From Lederbergia citrisecunda (GTDB taxonomy: Bacteria > Bacillota > Bacilli > Bacillales > Bacillaceae_C), in NCBI RefSeq assembly GCF_018343695.1, contig NZ_JAGYPJ010000001.1:1882223-1946222 (forward strand): 64,000 nt of DNA, given 5' to 3'. Shown piece after piece: positions 61,921 through 64,000 of the stretch. The translations under genes and the position numbers were made by a program. The notes below the pieces were generated by a model. It was given only the letters and a program-made list of their open reading frames with translations, was not told where the DNA came from and ran no database searches. Each line of letters begins with the position of its first letter. Position 1 is the stretch's first letter.

Positions 61921-62436
61921 TTACTTTTCATTTTTTGGTGCTAAAACTAAGAACATGCTTCGACCGTCCATTTTCGGAACCGATTCAACCGTTGCTACAT
62001 CGTTGCACTCTTCAGCAAAACGATTTAATACGCGTTGTCCGATTTCTTTGTGAGTAATCGCACGTCCTCTGAAGCGGATAGAGGCTTTTACTTTATCGCC
62101 TTTTTCCAAGAATTTGCGACCATTACGAAGCTTCGTATTAAAATCATGTTCATCAATTGTAGGACTCAAACGAACTTCCTTCACGTTGATCACTTTTTGA
62201 TTTTTACGTGCTTCTTTGTCTTTTTTCTGTTGTTCAAAACGGAATTTCCCATAGTCCATAATACGGGCAACAGGAGGCTTTGCGTTAGGAGCAACAAGAA
62301 CAAGATCAAGATTTACACGAGCAGCAATTTCAAGCGCTTCATTGCGGGATTTCACTCCCAGCTGTTCACCATTATGGTCAACGAGACGAAGTTCACGGGC
62401 ACGGATGCCGTCATTTACCAACATATCTTTGCTAAT
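61921..62436 (-). CDS. infC: Translation initiation factor IF-3, AUU start
   Basis: A 171-residue factor that binds the 30S subunit and checks the initiator tRNA-codon match. The N-domain ([21 protein letters not shown]), a basic linker ([18 protein letters not shown]) and the C-domain ([33 protein letters not shown]) are complete. I chose ATT at 62436, which follows GGAGGTGGCTAATT and encodes the conserved ISKD before MLVNDG. AUU starts in infC are conserved and allow IF-3 to repress its own synthesis. Confidence 0.93.
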   Translation of the reverse strand: MSKDMLVNDGIRARELRLVDHNGEQLGVKSRNEALEIAARVNLDLVLVAPNAKPPVARIMDYGKFRFEQQKKDKEARKNQKVINVKEVRLSPTIDEHDFNTKLRNGRKFLEKGDKVKASIRFRGRAITHKEIGQRVLNRFAEECNDVATVESVPKMDGRSMFLVLAPKNEK

Positions 62437-62507
62437 AATTAGCCACCTCCAAGGTTTTTTAAAAGAATACGATGTTTGTTTCTAAAATGCTGCCCAAAAA
62501 TGAGCAT

Positions 62508-62660
62508 TAAAAAAGCACGGGCACAAGCAACCCGCACTGTATTCACGCACAAATAAAATGAATCACAATAATTCCATTAACCTGTCAACAGCTTATGTAT
62601 GCGTCAATCAGGCGAGAAGCGGGCAGCTCCTTCTTCTACAAACGAGTATTCAGTTCACCT
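62508..62660 (-). promoter_or_regulatory. L20-type leader of the infC operon with terminator
   Basis: Between the promoter and infC lies a structured leader of about 150 bases that ends in the hairpin GTGCGGG..CCCGTGC followed by TTTTTT (62537-62508 on the minus strand). Position and terminator fit the B. subtilis leader through which L20 represses infC-rpmI-rplT. I infer the same control from position and shape, not from a residue-level match. Confidence 0.7.
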
Positions 62661-62665
62661 TAGTT

Positions 62666-62694
62666 ACTTTATCATAAACAGATTGCTGAGTCAA
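62666..62694 (-). promoter_or_regulatory. Promoter of infC-rpmI-rplT
   Basis: On the minus strand TTGACT (62694-62689), 17 bases, TAAAGT (62671-62666). Start of transcription expected near 62659. Confidence 0.7.
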
Positions 62695-62825
62695 TGATGA
62701 ATCCATCTAATCAACGTCTTTCATCATAACAAAAGCACCCACATAAAGCAATGTTTTTTTTGAAAATGTTTAAAAAGGCTTTAACAGGAAAAACTTTTGG
62801 TAACACATTTAATGGAGGCATCATT

Positions 62826-63368
62826 ATGAAAAAAGTATATCTCCCCTTATTGGGAATCACACTCATTTTTAGCTTATCCGCTTGTTCAAACGATCCTTCT
62901 GTAGACAATAATCCGAAGGAGCAAGTAGTCCCTACTCAACAATCAGAAAATGCAAATACTCCCGACGACAATAGTAAAGATAATAGCGGGAATAAATCGG
63001 TTGGAACTGTAACAGACGATAATAATGCAACAAATAAAATGCAGGAGCTCAATTTTAGTAAGTTTGACTTGGAAGTTCAATATGCCAATGATCAAGACTT
63101 TGATATTGAATACGAGCAAGGAAGTAATAATGGTGATTACGAGGCCAAGATGGAAGATACCATAAATGATAGAAAGTTAAAAGGTATGGAAGCATTCAAT
63201 ACAATTTATACACAATTAAAGGACCTAGCCATAGATGCAAATACTCCAAAAGCCGATGTTATTCAAAAAGTACTTCAACGATTCAATCTAAGTGACAATT
63301 ATCGTACATTAGAATTAGAATACACTTTTAAAGATGGAACAAAAATGGAAATAAAAGATAATAAATAA
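62826..63368 (+). CDS. YusW-family lipoprotein
   Basis: A 180-residue lipoprotein. The signal LLGITLIFSLSACSN has the lipobox Cys at about residue 20. A disordered Asn/Asp/Ser-rich linker covers about 22-75. A YusW-like domain follows from FSKFDLEVQYANDQDFDIEYE to TLELEYTFKDGT. Function is unknown; it should be anchored outside the membrane. ATG at 62826 follows AATGGAGGC. It sits between infC and thrS as a single gene. Confidence 0.85.
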   Translation: MKKVYLPLLGITLIFSLSACSNDPSVDNNPKEQVVPTQQSENANTPDDNSKDNSGNKSVGTVTDDNNATNKMQELNFSKFDLEVQYANDQDFDIEYEQGSNNGDYEAKMEDTINDRKLKGMEAFNTIYTQLKDLAIDANTPKADVIQKVLQRFNLSDNYRTLELEYTFKDGTKMEIKDNK

Positions 63369-63373
63369 AAAGT

Positions 63374-63408
63374 AAGGCACCTCATTCAAATTTAGGAGGT
63401 GCCTTTTT
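63374..63408 (+). terminator. Terminator of the YusW-like gene
   Basis: AAGGCACCTC and GAGGTGCCTT pair around a 12-base loop, followed by TTT, just after the stop. Confidence 0.85.
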
Positions 63409-63549
63409 CGGAAAATTTTTCCCAGTTTTCAATTCTTCAGTTGGTGACCACCAATTCATCGGGCCATCTATTCAGCAAATAATCTAATATCAAACTCATT
63501 AAAAAAAGCCAGCAGAGAAAAATTTTCCCTACAGGCAAATGCATTAGCA

Positions 63550-64000
63550 TCATTTTACTTCATTTTTTAAGTTCACTATAAAATCGTCAAATGGAATTGT
63601 TTCTGATTTTTGCTCACCATATTTTCTTACATTAACAGACTTACTTTCAATTTCATTGTCCCCAACAACGAGCATGTAAGGAATCTTTTGCATTTGCGCT
63701 TCCCTGATTTTGTAGCCGATTTTTTCATCACGCTTATCGAGTTCAACACGGAAGCCGGATGCTTTTAATTGATCCACGACTTGTTTTGCATAGTCAAAAT
63801 GCGCGTCAGGTGAAACTGGAATGACCTGTACTTGAACTGGAGCAAGCCATGTTGGAAACGCTCCTTTATATTCTTCAATTAAGAAGGCTACGAAACGTTC
63901 CATTGTAGATACAACCCCGCGGTGTATAACAACCGGGCGATGTTGTTTTCCATCTTCTCCTACATATGTTAAATCAAATTTTTCTGGAAGAAGGAAATCA
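63550..64000 (-). CDS. thrS: Threonyl-tRNA synthetase (C-terminal part, cut by window edge)
   Basis: The last 150 residues of ThrRS, running in from the right edge. Reading leftwards from position 64000 the frame is open: [21 protein letters not shown] (class II motif 3 region) leads into [20 protein letters not shown] and the anticodon-binding domain ([49 protein letters not shown]). The ATG at 63903 is internal. It charges tRNA-Thr. Placement next to the infC operon is as in B. subtilis. The regulatory leader is outside the window. Confidence 0.96.
   Translation of the reverse strand, partial: DFLLPEKFDLTYVGEDGKQHRPVVIHRGVVSTMERFVAFLIEEYKGAFPTWLAPVQVQVIPVSPDAHFDYAKQVVDQLKASGFRVELDKRDEKIGYKIREAQMQKIPYMLVVGDNEIESKSVNVRKYGEQKSETIPFDDFIVNLKNEVK

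Noticed and set aside
63420-63545. Terminator of thrS from GAAAATTTTTC / GAAAAATTTTC inverted sequences
   Set aside because: The arms are about 100 bases apart and AT-only; pairing is likely by chance.

Overview
The window comes from a low-GC, endospore-forming member of the Bacillaceae. From about 26 kb to the right edge the gene order matches the Bacillus subtilis gerE-to-thrS segment: gerE, sdhB-sdhA-sdhC, yslB, lysC, uvrC, trxA, etfA, etfB, fadB, fadR, lcfA, yshE, mutS2, polX, cvpA/yshB, zapA, rnhC, pheT, pheS, ysgA, sspI, ysdC, ysdB, ysdA, rplT, rpmI, infC and thrS. Insertions into this backbone include a PQQ-type sugar dehydrogenase with an unrecognised partner, an ANT(6)-type nucleotidyltransferase, a dimeric dUTPase, a MviM-like oxidoreductase and a MazG-like protein. 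The organism is not B. subtilis itself; I cannot name the species.

Region 1 (1-6.4 kb) is a sugar-acid catabolic island. It holds the edge of an LplB-type ABC permease, a TIM-barrel sugar isomerase/epimerase, a LacI-type regulator with three look-alike operators, and an operon running ROK kinase, PhyH-type dioxygenase, D-galactonate dehydratase (dgoD), KDPG/KDPGal aldolase. Together these give a DeLey-Doudoroff-type route from galactonate to pyruvate and glyceraldehyde 3-phosphate, with the ROK kinase probably replacing DgoK.

Region 2 (6.5-21.1 kb) is the most unusual part. It is an amide-ligase cluster: two L-amino-acid-ligase-like ATP-grasp proteins, three YheC/YheD-type ATP-grasp proteins (one fused to a Mur-ligase module, one apparently a pseudoenzyme, one a tandem of a dead and a live half), and three MurF-like modules with an altered acceptor motif. 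Two small proteins are embedded in it: a CotY/CotZ-family protein almost without cysteine, and an unrecognised beta-rich protein. SigK-like -10 elements and a GerE-like box precede some of the genes. I infer a late-sporulation, non-ribosomal peptide or poly-amino-acid synthesis and spore-envelope system, built like cyanophycin synthetase (ATP-grasp followed by Mur ligase) but from other subfamilies. Two IS3-family elements, both with intact ORFs and A6G frameshift sites, sit in the loops of terminator hairpins in this cluster.

Region 3 (21.2-26.1 kb) holds two secreted multi-module NlpC/P60-like proteins in which only the first module keeps the catalytic Cys and His. One of them has lost its last module by frameshift in a homopolymer run. 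An MBL-fold hydrolase follows.

Region 4 (26.1-64 kb) is the conserved backbone. Its regulatory RNA elements are clear: a lysine riboswitch before lysC, a T-box before pheST and an L20-type leader before infC-rpmI-rplT. There is also a FadR operator, an internal start in lysC, and an AUU start in infC. A family of long intergenic repeats (ends AGAAAAGCG..GCGCC and GGCGCT..CTAGACAAG) recurs in many gaps, including a collapsed copy inside the pheST T-box leader. I saw no tRNA, rRNA or CRISPR array.
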